A stretch of DNA of 64,000 nt from Bradyrhizobium forestalis. GTDB taxonomy: Bacteria; Pseudomonadota; Alphaproteobacteria; Rhizobiales; Xanthobacteraceae. The stretch is from contig NZ_PGVG01000020.1 of the NCBI RefSeq assembly GCF_002795245.1, positions 1 through 64,000 of the forward strand, written 5' to 3'. Under the pieces are notes generated by a model that had not been told where the DNA came from, did no database searches, and saw nothing but the letters and a program-made list of their open reading frames with translations. The position numbers and the translations under genes were made by a program. This document shows, in pieces, positions 44,364-52,752 of the stretch. Each line of letters opens with the position of its first letter. The stretch's first letter is position 1.

Positions 44364-44674
44364 GGCAGAATCCTGAACGTTCGAAAGGCCGTGTTCGGCA
44401 CTACCGTTTCGGCACGCGCGAATGTGGCAAAATGAGATTTTTCCCGCCAGCGGACCGACCGCCCGGGACGGGGCGGTTCTTAAGGCATGGGTGGAGGTGA
44501 TGTCAATGTTAACTGCCCGGTTCCGAACCGGCAAAATCGTGAAAACAACCCCATGCACAGTAGAAGCGGCCGGATCGGCCCGATTTTCTCGCAACGACTT
44601 CAAGGGCCTCCAACGCGCCTTGCCAAATTCGTTATATCATATAATCAATTCGGCAACCTGTCGGGAGGACACCC
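44364..44674. other. Intergenic region, rpmJ / amidohydrolase
   Basis: 311 bases. A 117-codon ORF (44422-44775) overlaps the amidohydrolase start and has no ribosome binding site, so it is rejected. The AT-rich stretch TTATATCATATAATCAATTCGG (44632-44653) lies just before the amidohydrolase and probably contains its promoter. Confidence 0.5.
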
Positions 44675-45559
44675 ATGCCGAAGCTGAAGCTGCCCAATAT
44701 CGACGATGTCGTCGCCATCGACATCCACACCCATGCCGAGGAGCCCTGCGGCTGCCATCCCGACGACGGCTATGACGACTTCCAGGCGCAGATGGCGGAA
44801 TACTTCAAGTCGCCGAACAAGCATCCGCCGACGGTGCCGGAGACCGCGGCCTATTACCGCTCCAAGAACATCGCCGCGGTGATCTTCCCGGTCGACGCCG
44901 AGCGCGAGACCGGCTTCCGCCGCTACAACAATTACGAGATGCTGGAGGTTGCCTCCGAGCATCTCGACGTCCTCATCCCGTTCGTCTCGATCGATCCGCA
45001 CAAGGGCAAGCTGGGCGCGCGCGAAGCACGCAAGCTGATCGAGGAATACGGCGTGCGCGGCTTCAAATTCCACCCGACCATGCAGGGCTTCTACGCCAAC
45101 GACCGCATGGCCTATCCGCTCTACGAAGAGATCAACAATGGCGGCGCGATCGCGCTGTTCCACACCGGCCAGACCGGCGTCGGCTCCGGTATGCCCGGCG
45201 GCATGGGGATGCGGCTGAAATATTCCAATCCGATGTACATGGATGACGTCGCGGCCGATTTCCCCGACCTCAAGATCATCCTCGCGCATCCCTCCTTCCC
45301 CTGGCAGGAAGAGGCGCTCTCGGTCGCGACCCACAAGCCGAACGTCTATATCGACCTGTCGGGCTGGTCGCCGAAGTATTTCCCGCCGATCCTGGTGCGC
45401 TACATCAACTCGATTCTGCAGGACAAGATGCTGTTCGGCTCGGACTGGCCGGTGATCACGCCGGACCGCTGGCTGTCGGATTTCGCCAAGATCGAGATCC
45501 GCGACGAGATCCGGCCGAAGGTGCTGAAGGCGAACGCGCGCAAGCTGCTGGGGATCTAG
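44675..45559 (+). CDS. Amidohydrolase family protein (TIM-barrel)
   Basis: 294 residues from MPKLKLPNIDDVVAIDIHTHAEEP; GGGAGGAC precedes the ATG. The amidohydrolase-2 features are the metal motif DIHTH (16-20), FKFHPTMQGFY, LFHTGQTGVGSGMPGG, IILAHPSFPWQEEAL and FGSDWPVITPDRW with the catalytic Asp. The family includes decarboxylases and lactonases of aromatic metabolism (ACMSD-like). The substrate cannot be named. Cys26 and Cys28 (PCGCHP) are near the metal site. Confidence 0.85.
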   Translation: MPKLKLPNIDDVVAIDIHTHAEEPCGCHPDDGYDDFQAQMAEYFKSPNKHPPTVPETAAYYRSKNIAAVIFPVDAERETGFRRYNNYEMLEVASEHLDVLIPFVSIDPHKGKLGAREARKLIEEYGVRGFKFHPTMQGFYANDRMAYPLYEEINNGGAIALFHTGQTGVGSGMPGGMGMRLKYSNPMYMDDVAADFPDLKIILAHPSFPWQEEALSVATHKPNVYIDLSGWSPKYFPPILVRYINSILQDKMLFGSDWPVITPDRWLSDFAKIEIRDEIRPKVLKANARKLLGI

Positions 45560-45617
45560 GCGTTCTTATTGATCGGCGGAGCCGCTTGCAGCGACTCCGC
45601 CGCGGTCATTGCGAGTC

Positions 45618-46517
45618 TCAAGCGCGAATCCCGATCGCTGGACGAAAAGGCGGATCGCCGGTGGGCGATGGAATTGCAGCGTAATGATCGAAGCGCATCG
45701 TGTAGGTCGCCTGCCCCTGGCTCATCAAGCCTAGACTGTTCGTATAGCCAAGCATGGTCATGAGCGGCAGGATCGCGTCGATCGCGACAGTGTCGTCTTG
45801 GACGTTCGTGACGCCAACCTGCCCACGCCGCAATCGCAAATCGTGGGCGATGGCTTCTGCAAAGGCTGCCGGTGTCACCACCTCGACCTTCATGATCGGT
45901 TCGAGCAGAACCGGCTTTGCCATGTTCAGGGCCTCGCGAAAGGCTGTTCTCGTAGCGACCTCGAAGGCAAGTACCGATGAGTCGACATCGTGATACTTGG
46001 CATCGATCAGTTCGACCCCGACATCGATCACTGGAAAGCCCGCAACGACGCCGCAAGCGAGGACGTCCTTCAGACCTTTTTCGACGCCAGGGAGATACTC
46101 CCTCGGTAGCACGCTCTCGTCGATCTTTGACTCGAAGTGAAAGCCCTTCCCGGAATCGATGGGTCCAACAGCGAGCTTGACGGCGGCAAAGTCGCCTTTC
46201 GCGCCGTAGATCTTCTTGTGCGTGTAAGCCACCTCTGCCCGTGTGGTTGGACGCTCCAGAAATGCGACCTGCATTGCGCCCACATTGACAGCAATCCGAT
46301 CGGCCCGATTGAGCACATCGACCTTGCCTGCGAGATGACTTTCACTCACGCCCTTCAGCACAATCTGACCCGACGTGGGATCGAGCGACACCATGAACGA
46401 GTGATCCTCGGCGGCGAGCCTAGCGAGCGCCGTCACGAGCTTCTCATGCTCCGCCCGAGATGCCGCCTCGATGGCGACCTCGACCAGCAATGGTTGCCTG
46501 ATGACATCATCCTGCAT
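45618..46517 (-). CDS. EF-G C-terminal half (domains III-V) without GTPase domain
   Basis: 299 residues. It aligns with the C-terminal half of elongation factor G: a domain III segment (RQPLLVEVAIEAASRAEHEKLVTALARLAAEDHSFMVSLDPTSGQIVLKG), domain IV (FLERPTTRAEVAYTHKKIYGAKGDFAAVKLAVGP), and domain V (LLEPIMKVEVVTPAAFAEAIAHDLRLRRGQVG, MSQGQATYTMRFDHYAAIP). Normal EF-G is about 700 residues; the G domain and domain II are absent and no P-loop is present upstream, where a repeat element lies instead. It could be a relic of a duplicated fusA, or a standalone translation factor. The reading frame is intact. Confidence 0.8.
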   Translation of the reverse strand: MQDDVIRQPLLVEVAIEAASRAEHEKLVTALARLAAEDHSFMVSLDPTSGQIVLKGVSESHLAGKVDVLNRADRIAVNVGAMQVAFLERPTTRAEVAYTHKKIYGAKGDFAAVKLAVGPIDSGKGFHFESKIDESVLPREYLPGVEKGLKDVLACGVVAGFPVIDVGVELIDAKYHDVDSSVLAFEVATRTAFREALNMAKPVLLEPIMKVEVVTPAAFAEAIAHDLRLRRGQVGVTNVQDDTVAIDAILPLMTMLGYTNSLGLMSQGQATYTMRFDHYAAIPSPTGDPPFRPAIGIRA

Positions 46518-46571
46518 TGATGGGTCTCAAACCTGCGCTCCGGAGTCGCTTTCTACTCTATCATAGAGGTC

Positions 46572-46697
46572 GTCATGCCCGGGCTTGTCCCGCCCGCGCG
46601 GCCGAAGCTGCTGCTTCGGCGAGGCGAAGGCCCGGGCATCCACATTCTATATGCTGCGTGGAAAGGCGTGGATGGCCGGGACAAGCCCGGCCATGAC
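46572..46697. repeat. Palindromic intergenic repeat (REP-like), copy 8
   Basis: It opens GTCATGCCCGGGCTTGTCCCG and closes CCGGGACAAGCCCGGCCATGAC; inside are GCCGAAGCTGCTGCTTCGGC and GGCATCCACATTC...GCGTGGATGGCC. It overlaps the 3' end of the following minus-strand ORF, whose last 20 codons it supplies. Confidence 0.88.
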
Positions 46698-47021
46698 GCG
46701 TCTCCAACCAGTGCCCGTCCCTGGTTTCGACGAAGAGCCAGTCAGGCTCTTCATCAGCCAGATGTCTTCGCCGGCTGTGGCGGCATCCAGCATCGCTCGG
46801 GCCGTCGCGGATTTGTCGTAAAGATCCTGCAGCGCAGTGAGGATGTCGGCTTTTTCCGTGGGGACGTTGGCTCCGTCTTCGACAGACGTCGAGAACGCTA
46901 GGCCGTAGGGCTCGATGCCGTTGACGGTTGCGGGCATACCGTCCAAACCCGTCGCATTGCCCAGATCGTCTGCGTCCGGGCCATAGAATTTTATCCTGAT
47001 CTTGACGTCAGACCAAGCCAT
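46647..47021 (-). CDS. ORF with repeat-derived C-terminus, probably truncated
   Basis: 124 residues from MAWSDVKIRIKFYGPDADD, with AGGGGGGATTTGCC before the ATG, an excellent ribosome binding site. Residues 1-105 have normal composition (FSTSVEDGANVPTEKADILTALQDLYDKSATARAMLDAATAGEDIWLMKSLTGSS). From about residue 107 the codons lie in the palindromic repeat (WRRVMAGLVPAIHAF), a well-known repeat reading. The original C-terminus was probably lost. It is 23 bases downstream of the cysteine-rich secreted-protein gene. The family is not recognised; a truncated enzyme is possible. Confidence 0.6.
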   Translation of the reverse strand: MAWSDVKIRIKFYGPDADDLGNATGLDGMPATVNGIEPYGLAFSTSVEDGANVPTEKADILTALQDLYDKSATARAMLDAATAGEDIWLMKSLTGSSSKPGTGTGWRRVMAGLVPAIHAFPRSI

Positions 47022-47044
47022 GGCAAATCCCCCCTTAGTTGATC

Positions 47045-47713
47045 TTATTTCTTGAGCTCCGAGCGCCAGTATTCCGATCGCTTGGCCATCCAGTCCCGAT
47101 ATGTCTCACCGTTGACTGGAAATCCGACGAGCCGGTGTTTTCCATCAGCCGGATCGAAATACATGGCGGCGATGTAGTCGCGCGCGAGCTGGTCCGGCGT
47201 GAGTGGATAGATCATCTCGCGGTCCCATTCGCCAAAGTAGACGTCATACGTCTTGCCGACGGATGCGTTGCCGCTTCGCACCTCCAGTACCTGCAACCGG
47301 ACAAAGCTCTTGTCGCGAGAGTGCTGCTTCGGTGGAATCCCTGACTGATCCCGTCCTCCCAACCAGACCGGACTGGCGAGCGGACGCACTCTGACGATGG
47401 CAGTTTCTTGCACGCCATTTGGGATATGTGCCGGGTCGAAATCGGTCGGCAGCGCGTCGAGAAAATATGCGAGAGGAGGCTGGGAGTTTGCCACCATCTG
47501 AAGCAAGCCTTCCTGATGCGGAATGTCGGAGCTTGACGGATCTCGGTCACAGCACGGCCCCAAGCACGCTATCGCCGCCGCGCGACACGCCTGTCCGCAA
47601 GATTTCGCTTCGGTGACAGATGCGAGGAAAAACAGAGCGAAGAACGCGCAGGCCCGATGTCGCCATGTACTGTGTGCAGCCGATCTCAAGCCTATTCGGC
47701 AACCATTTGCCAT
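47045..47713 (-). CDS. Cysteine-rich secreted protein, unknown
   Basis: 222 residues from MANGCRIGLRSAAHSTWRHRACAFFALFFLASVTEAKS, whose hydrophobic segment (CAFFALFFLASVTEA) looks like a signal peptide. A Cys cluster follows (CGQACRAAAIACLGPCCDRDP). The rest is a beta-rich domain: ETAIVRVRPLASPVWLGG, FVRLQVLEVRSGNASVGKTYDVYFGEWDREMIYPLTPDQLARDYIAAMYFDPADGKHRLVGFPV. The longer ORF to 48067 is unlikely. Base composition is lower in GC than most of the window, a hint of recent acquisition. Function is unknown. Confidence 0.6.
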   Translation of the reverse strand: MANGCRIGLRSAAHSTWRHRACAFFALFFLASVTEAKSCGQACRAAAIACLGPCCDRDPSSSDIPHQEGLLQMVANSQPPLAYFLDALPTDFDPAHIPNGVQETAIVRVRPLASPVWLGGRDQSGIPPKQHSRDKSFVRLQVLEVRSGNASVGKTYDVYFGEWDREMIYPLTPDQLARDYIAAMYFDPADGKHRLVGFPVNGETYRDWMAKRSEYWRSELKK

Positions 47714-48127
47714 AAAGAACCCGCTCGTGAGGTGCGCGTCGAATGCTACTCGCGATGTCGTCGCGCAACAGGAATCAATAGACAAGACCGATCGCGCACC
47801 GTCAAGCAAAGATTGTATGATTGCAATTTTAACGTTGTGCGCGAATTGTGTTGACGCGCGAGCTGCAAACGAGCTTTGGACTTGCGAATGCTCTGGCCGA
47901 CGAAATCCCTCGCCCGATCCGTACGCGGCGCATGCGCCTCCTGAAAATCTTCTGCAGGAACACCACAAGGGGCAAGGACAACTTGTCGCACTGATCGAAG
48001 CTTGAAGTGAGATGCCTCTGAGCACGGGAGGATGACGACTTCTTGAAGGCGGTTCCGCAAAGCTCAAGCAAGCCGCAGTGCTTCGAGGGCTTCGGTCGCA
48101 TGATCGAAGCCCTCTCGATTCAAGGCC
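47714..48127. other. Gene-free stretch with a hairpin
   Basis: 414 bases without a believable ORF, AT-richer than average. At its right end GAGGGCTTCG (48085-48094) and CGAAGCCCTC (48105-48114) form a strong stem, placed 13 bases beyond the stop of the SDR gene on the minus strand, so it probably terminates that gene. Confidence 0.5.
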
Positions 48128-48862
48128 TCAGACCTGTGCCAAGCCGCCGTCGACGAAGACCTCGCCGCCGGTCATGTAGCTGCTGTCCGAGGACGCCAGG
48201 AACGCGGCCACCGCCCCGGTCTCGCTGGGGTCGCCCACGCGCCCGATGGGCGTGGCGCTGCCGAGTGCGTCGAATGCTTCCTCGCCCACGACTTCCAGCG
48301 CCAATTCCGTCTTGGTCGGGCCCGGCGACAGCACATTGACGCGGATGCCCGTGCCGCGCAGGTCCAGCGCCCAGCTCCGCGCCAGATTGCGGATCGCGGC
48401 CTTGGTCGCGCTGTAGATGCTGAATTGCGGCGTCCCCATCACGCCCGTGCTCGAGCCGGTCAGGATGATCGACGATCCCTTCCGCATCAGCGGCAGGGCC
48501 TTCTGCACGGTGAATACCAATCCCTTCACATTGACGTCGAAGATCTGATCGTAGTGCTCGACCGTGATCTGGCCGAGCGGCGCAAATGCCCCGGTCCCGG
48601 CATTGGCGAACAGGACGTCGACGTTGCCGCGTTCGGCTTTCACCGTCGCATACAGTCGGTCGAGGTCGGACAAATCGGTGACCGATCCCCTGACTGCGCG
48701 CGCCGAGGACCCCAGCTGCGCAACGGCGGCATCGAGCGGCTCCTGCCGCCGCCCGAACAGATAGACGAACGCGCCTTCGTCGACGAACCGTTTTGCCGCT
48801 CCAAACCCGATGCCAGTTCCACCGCCCGTCACCACCGCCGTCTTGCCTTGTAGTCTGCTCAT
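48128..48862 (-). CDS. SDR family oxidoreductase
   Basis: 244 residues from MSRLQGKTAVVTGGG; GAAGGAGCACATC precedes this ATG. A classical short-chain dehydrogenase: cofactor motif TGGGTGIG (12-19), NAG in LFANAGTG, catalytic SSTGVMG...YSATKAA (Ser, Tyr, Lys), and C-terminal GGEVFVDGGLAQV. It transfers hydride with NAD(P). The substrate is unknown. It is divergent from an HxlR regulator, 85 bases apart, the usual arrangement for an HxlR-controlled redox enzyme. Confidence 0.92.
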   Translation of the reverse strand: MSRLQGKTAVVTGGGTGIGFGAAKRFVDEGAFVYLFGRRQEPLDAAVAQLGSSARAVRGSVTDLSDLDRLYATVKAERGNVDVLFANAGTGAFAPLGQITVEHYDQIFDVNVKGLVFTVQKALPLMRKGSSIILTGSSTGVMGTPQFSIYSATKAAIRNLARSWALDLRGTGIRVNVLSPGPTKTELALEVVGEEAFDALGSATPIGRVGDPSETGAVAAFLASSDSSYMTGGEVFVDGGLAQV

Positions 48863-48916
48863 GATGTGCTCCTTCATTGAGGTTGCACTGAGCTGGCGGC
48901 CTACCCACCTATCGAC

Positions 48917-48939
48917 AAGTATGCACCTTTTGGTAAGTA
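48917..48939. promoter_or_regulatory. AAGTA direct repeats between SDR and HxlR genes
   Basis: AAGTA at 48917-48921 and 48935-48939, 18 bases apart, inside AAGTATGCACCTTTTGGTAAGTACC. It lies between the divergent start codons and may be the HxlR binding site. Confidence 0.45.
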
Positions 48940-48947
48940 CCCAAAAA

Positions 48948-49394
48948 ATGTCGTCAGATCGTTCAGACCCCATCTCCCCGCCGGCGCCGGTTCAAGCAGA
49001 CGTCCAGCGCTGCACGCCAAATTTGCCCGGCTTCACCTGCGGCCTGGATGCGACCCTGCGGGTCGTCGCCGGCAAGTGGAAGCCGCTGATCCTCTACTTC
49101 GTCGCCCAGGACGGCCCGACCCGCTATGGCGAGCTCCGACGATCCGTGCGCGATGTCAGTGACAAGGTGCTGATCCAGCAGCTCAAGGAGCTGGAGGCCG
49201 ACGGTCTCGTGAAGCGGACCGACTACAAGGAGGTGCCGCCGCGGGTGGACTATAGCCTCACGCCTTTGGGCCGCAGCCTCGCCGAGGCGCTCGTGCCGCT
49301 CTGCACATGGGGCACGGAGCACATGGCAGAGGTCAGCCGGGTCTTCGCCGAGCGGGAGGGTTGGACGCGGCGAGGACACCCGCCGACCGTCTAG
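48948..49394 (+). CDS. HxlR family transcriptional regulator
   Basis: 148 residues from MSSDRSDPISPPAPVQ. A winged-helix HxlR domain: CGLDATLRVVAGKWKPLILYFV, RYGELRRSVRDVSDKVLIQQLKELEADGLVKRTDYKEVPPRVDYSLTPLGRSLAEAL. Cys residues (RCTPN, TCGLD, LCTWG) may sense electrophiles, as in YodB and HypR. It is divergent from the SDR gene, which it probably represses. The longer ORF upstream lies inside the SDR gene. Confidence 0.9.
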   Translation: MSSDRSDPISPPAPVQADVQRCTPNLPGFTCGLDATLRVVAGKWKPLILYFVAQDGPTRYGELRRSVRDVSDKVLIQQLKELEADGLVKRTDYKEVPPRVDYSLTPLGRSLAEALVPLCTWGTEHMAEVSRVFAEREGWTRRGHPPTV

Positions 49395-49549
49395 CTCGCG
49401 CTGCTCCTTGTCCGAGGTCTGCTCCGCCCCTGATTGCAGCGCGTTGGCGCCACTCGCCCTGAGTCCGGCGTGGGCCAATTCCAGACCAGACTGGGCTTAC
49501 CGATCTAGGCCGCTTTCTGGCGCATCGAATACCATGGGTATTCTCACCT

Positions 49550-50356
49550 CTACGGCCCAATGATTTTTCTCATCGTGGCTCTTTGCATTGACCGAGGTGT
49601 CAGGCGGTTCGAGAGGGCGACCATCTTGTTCGCCAGACCCGCCACCACCGTCGCCCTTCCTTTTGAGAGCGCCGCGATACCGCTCGCGGCGACCGGACGC
49701 GGCTTCATCGTGAGAAGACGCAGCAAGGACGAGGCAGTGGCGCCGGCCGCCGCGTCGAAACCAGTCGCGGTATGCCCGGGACAGAGGCTGGTCACGACGA
49801 CGCCATGCGGGCGAAGTTCGTCATGCAGCGCCTCGCCGAAAGCGAGCACATAAGCCTTGGTCGCCGCATAGGCCGCGTAGCTGGGAACGGCCTGGAAGCC
49901 CAGGAGGCTGGCGACGAGAAGGATGTGTCCAGATCGCCGCGCGGCCATGTCACGGCCGAACAGGTAGGTCAGCTCCGTGAGCGCCGTGATGTTGAGCTGG
50001 ATCATATCTACGGTGCGCTCGATCGCGGTTTCCAGAAAGTCACCGTGCAAGCCGTATCCGGCATTATTCACCAAGATATCGATCGGCGCAGACTTCGCGT
50101 CGAGACTGCGTTTCAGGCGGTCGGCCGCGCCGGGCGAGGCAAGATCGATCGCCTCGACCAAGACATCCACCCTGTATTTGCGGCGAAGATCGGCGGCGAG
50201 TTTTTCCATCGGCTCCAGCCTACGCGCCGCCAGCACGAGATTGACCTTCTGCGCCGCCAGCAGGTCTGCAAATTCAAGGCCTAGGCCGCTCGACGCCCCT
50301 GTGATCAGAGCCCGCTTGCCGGCAAAGCTTTTCACTCCTTCGAGGGCTTTCGACAT
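49550..50356 (-). CDS. SDR family NAD(P)-dependent oxidoreductase
   Basis: 268 residues from MSKALEGVKSFAGKRALITG; GGAG lies 6 bases before this ATG; ATGs 3 and 15 bases upstream are alternatives. It has GASSGLG (cofactor), DILVNNAGYG, HILLVASLLGFQAVPSYAAYAATKAYVLAFGEAL with the Ser/Tyr/Lys site, and SLCPGHTATGF. The C-terminal 40 residues (ALSKGRATVVAGLANKMVALSNRLTPRS) include a long basic helix that may contact the membrane. The family is the DltE-like SDRs. Substrate is unknown. Confidence 0.88.
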   Translation of the reverse strand: MSKALEGVKSFAGKRALITGASSGLGLEFADLLAAQKVNLVLAARRLEPMEKLAADLRRKYRVDVLVEAIDLASPGAADRLKRSLDAKSAPIDILVNNAGYGLHGDFLETAIERTVDMIQLNITALTELTYLFGRDMAARRSGHILLVASLLGFQAVPSYAAYAATKAYVLAFGEALHDELRPHGVVVTSLCPGHTATGFDAAAGATASSLLRLLTMKPRPVAASGIAALSKGRATVVAGLANKMVALSNRLTPRSMQRATMRKIIGP

Positions 50357-50584
50357 CATTCTCTCCGTCATCTATTTGGTGAATTGGCAAAGCAGGACAG
50401 CCCAAAGGCTTTCGTCACCGATGTCCGGCGCTCGTGTCGGCCTGCTTGTCCGTCCAACGCCGGAATAGAGCGCTGGCATTCCCGCGCGAGTGCTTCGCCG
50501 GCGAATACGCCCTCATCTCTGGTCCCGCTGATCGGCCAAAGACGCCCCCTCCACCGAGCCGGGCGTCTCCCCTGCTAATCGCTA

Positions 50585-51448
50585 TCAGCATGCCGGATTG
50601 CGCGCCGTGACGATCCACGTCGCGCTGTCGATCATCACCGACCGCTCGCCGGGGCGGCCCGCGAAGGCGGCACGAACCGCGGCCGAGGCGCGGGCGCGGA
50701 TGTCGTCGGGCTGATCAGCGAGCACGCGCGACAGCGGGCCGACCTCGAACGTCATCTTCACCGCGTCGTCGATCGCCGCGTCCCGCGTCGCGCCCTCGCC
50801 AAGCGGGACGGAAGCATCGAAGGGCGCGATAGCAATATCGGTGAAGCCGGCCGCCGTCAGGATCCGACCCACCCGCCCCGGGTCGCCGAACGAGAATGGA
50901 CCGGGCGCCTCGGGATCGGGCAGCGCCGTCGGCGGGACGATGCCTTTGATCGCGCCCATCGGCAGGCGTACCCAATCGTTCTCGGCCGCGTCACGCCAGC
51001 AGACGAAAACGACCCGCCCGCCCGGCTTGAGCGCGCGGCGCATATGGGCGAACGCCCCTGTCGGATCGTCGAAGAACATCACCCCGAAACGCGAGAACAG
51101 GATGTCGAACGCCCCCTCGGGCAGCTCGGCGCTGCTGGCGTCGGCCACCCGGAACAGGGCCGGCGTATCCTGTGGCGCAAGCGCGCGCGCTCGGGCGATC
51201 AGCGGTTCGGATATGTCCACGCCCAGCACTTGGCCCCCCGCGCCGACGCGGGCGGCCAAAGCCAGACTCGAGGCGCCCGCGCCGCAGCCGACGTCCAGCA
51301 CGCGCTCGCCCGCCGCGGGCGCGGCGGCTTCGATCGCGGCCTGGCCGAACACCGCCGCTATGGCGTCGAGCCGGGCCTGGTGGGCGACCCAGCGCTCCCC
51401 GCTTTGGCCATTCCAGTCGGCGACCTGATGGGCACTGTGCTGTGCCAT
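50585..51448 (-). CDS. Class I SAM-dependent methyltransferase
   Basis: 287 residues from MAQHSAHQVADWNGQSGERWV; AAGGATATGTC precedes the ATG. The Rossmann methyltransferase motif I is VLDVGCGAGASSLALA (about 66-81); acidic motif II is VLGVDISEP; DILFSRFGVMFFDDP is motif IV-like; a helical segment then follows. The N-terminus WNGQSGERWV is typical of a UbiE-like subfamily. The substrate cannot be predicted. It lies on the same strand downstream of the repeat element at 51588. Confidence 0.85.
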   Translation of the reverse strand: MAQHSAHQVADWNGQSGERWVAHQARLDAIAAVFGQAAIEAAAPAAGERVLDVGCGAGASSLALAARVGAGGQVLGVDISEPLIARARALAPQDTPALFRVADASSAELPEGAFDILFSRFGVMFFDDPTGAFAHMRRALKPGGRVVFVCWRDAAENDWVRLPMGAIKGIVPPTALPDPEAPGPFSFGDPGRVGRILTAAGFTDIAIAPFDASVPLGEGATRDAAIDDAVKMTFEVGPLSRVLADQPDDIRARASAAVRAAFAGRPGERSVMIDSATWIVTARNPAC

Positions 51449-51587
51449 GACATATCCTTGTTTTGATTCGTTCATAACTAAGCTGTCCGATGCCAAGCGC
51501 GCTTCGTCTCCAGCGATCCCGCCTTCACCAGCGATAAGGCGCCAGACCTGCGTGTGATCGTCTCATGCGTCGAGATCGGTGCCGCCT

Positions 51588-51690
51588 AAAGCGCGATGCG
51601 ATTAGGATGAATCGCCATCGCGCTTCAGGTTATTGTTTGAGCATGATCTTTTCGGAAAACCGCTGCGCACTTTTCCGGATCATGCTTTAG
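51588..51690. repeat. Two-palindrome intergenic repeat
   Basis: AAGCGCGATGCGATT (51590-51604) pairs with AATCGCCATCGCGCTT (51611-51626) and GCATGATCTTTTCGGAAAA (51642-51660) with TTTTCCGGATCATGC (51672-51686). It starts and ends with TAAAGCG and TTTAGCGC. It differs from the REP-like family. Confidence 0.8.
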
Positions 51691-51747
51691 CGCCCGACTT
51701 CGAAGGACAACCGCGCCCGCGGCAACCGGAGAAGGGAATCTGTGCTC

Positions 51748-52641
51748 TCAAACCAGCATCGACTGCTGGGCGAAGATACCCGCCATCGCGCCCTGCGATG
51801 ATGCCTGGGTGACCGAGGGCAAGAAGGGCGTGGTGAGGTCGCCGGCGGCGTAGATGCCGGGCATGCTGGTTTGGCGGCGCTCGTCGACCTTGAGGGTGAT
51901 ACCGACGGGCGTAGCCACGGTGGCAAGGCCCAGTGATTCGTGCAGGCTTGCGGACGGCTTGTTGCGCGGATTGGCGAACAGGATGTCGACTGCGACTTTG
52001 CGGCCGGTATCGAGATTGACGGTGGCGATATGGCCCTTGTGATGGGCGATCTCGACGATCCGGCCATCGACGACAGGTATGTTGCGGCGCGCCAGATCGG
52101 CCTGGATATCGGGCGGAATGTCGTGACCATCGGCGAAGAGCGTCAACTTGTCGGTCCAATCGTGGAACAGCCTGACCTGATTGTGCGACTGCGGGCTGGA
52201 CCAGACGAGGCCCCAATGCTGGCCGGCGACTTCAAAGCCGTCGCAATACGGGCACGGCACGATGGACGTGCCCCAGCTTTCGGCGTAGCCCGGAACATCA
52301 GGCATCTGGTCGGCGACGCCGTAGCTCAGGATCACACGACGCGCCCGAAGGCTTTCGCCATCGGAAGTGAGGACGTTGAAATCGTCGATGGCGCCGGAGA
52401 CGCTGTCGGCCCGGGCACTGACCAGCTTGATCGCGGGATAACGCGCCAACTGCCGTCGCGCCTCGGCCAGGATGTCCAGCGGCGGCTTGTGATCGTGGCC
52501 GAGCAGTCCATGCGAGTGGCCGGCGAAGCGGTTGCGCGGCAGACCGGTATCGAGAACGGTGACCTTGCGGCGGGCACGGCCGAGCTGCAGGGCGCCGGCG
52601 AGACCGGCAAAGCTGCCGCCAATGATGATGACGTCATCCAT
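51748..52641 (-). CDS. NAD(P)/FAD-dependent oxidoreductase, thioredoxin reductase-like
   Basis: 297 residues from MDDVIIIGGSFAGLAGALQL. The FAD motif GGSFAG is at 8-13, the redox pair CPYC at 130-133, and the second FAD motif is GIYAAGDLTTP near residue 262. The layout and length fit the low-molecular-weight thioredoxin reductase family, though the absence of a full GGGxSA NADPH motif suggests a ferredoxin- or disulfide-dependent relative. It is divergent from a TetR gene, with a strong minus-strand promoter overlapped by a palindrome. Confidence 0.88.
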   Translation of the reverse strand: MDDVIIIGGSFAGLAGALQLGRARRKVTVLDTGLPRNRFAGHSHGLLGHDHKPPLDILAEARRQLARYPAIKLVSARADSVSGAIDDFNVLTSDGESLRARRVILSYGVADQMPDVPGYAESWGTSIVPCPYCDGFEVAGQHWGLVWSSPQSHNQVRLFHDWTDKLTLFADGHDIPPDIQADLARRNIPVVDGRIVEIAHHKGHIATVNLDTGRKVAVDILFANPRNKPSASLHESLGLATVATPVGITLKVDERRQTSMPGIYAAGDLTTPFLPSVTQASSQGAMAGIFAQQSMLV

Positions 52642-52708
52642 GGTGATGGGCTCCGTTGGAGGACAGGTTGCAACCTACCCGGCTTGCACATTTCAGATAC
52701 TTCATGGT

Positions 52709-52738
52709 ATCATAATTCAAGAATTAGAATACTGTCAA
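52709..52738 (-). promoter_or_regulatory. Minus-strand promoter with embedded palindromic operator
   Basis: On the minus strand TTGACA (52733-52738) and TATGAT (52709-52714) are separated by 18 bases. The palindrome TAATTC-AA-GAATTA (52713-52726) lies in the spacer and touches the -10 box, so a dimeric regulator bound there would block transcription of the FAD gene. The TetR start codon is at 52753. Confidence 0.7.
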
Positions 52739-52752
52739 GTACTGGAATTATC

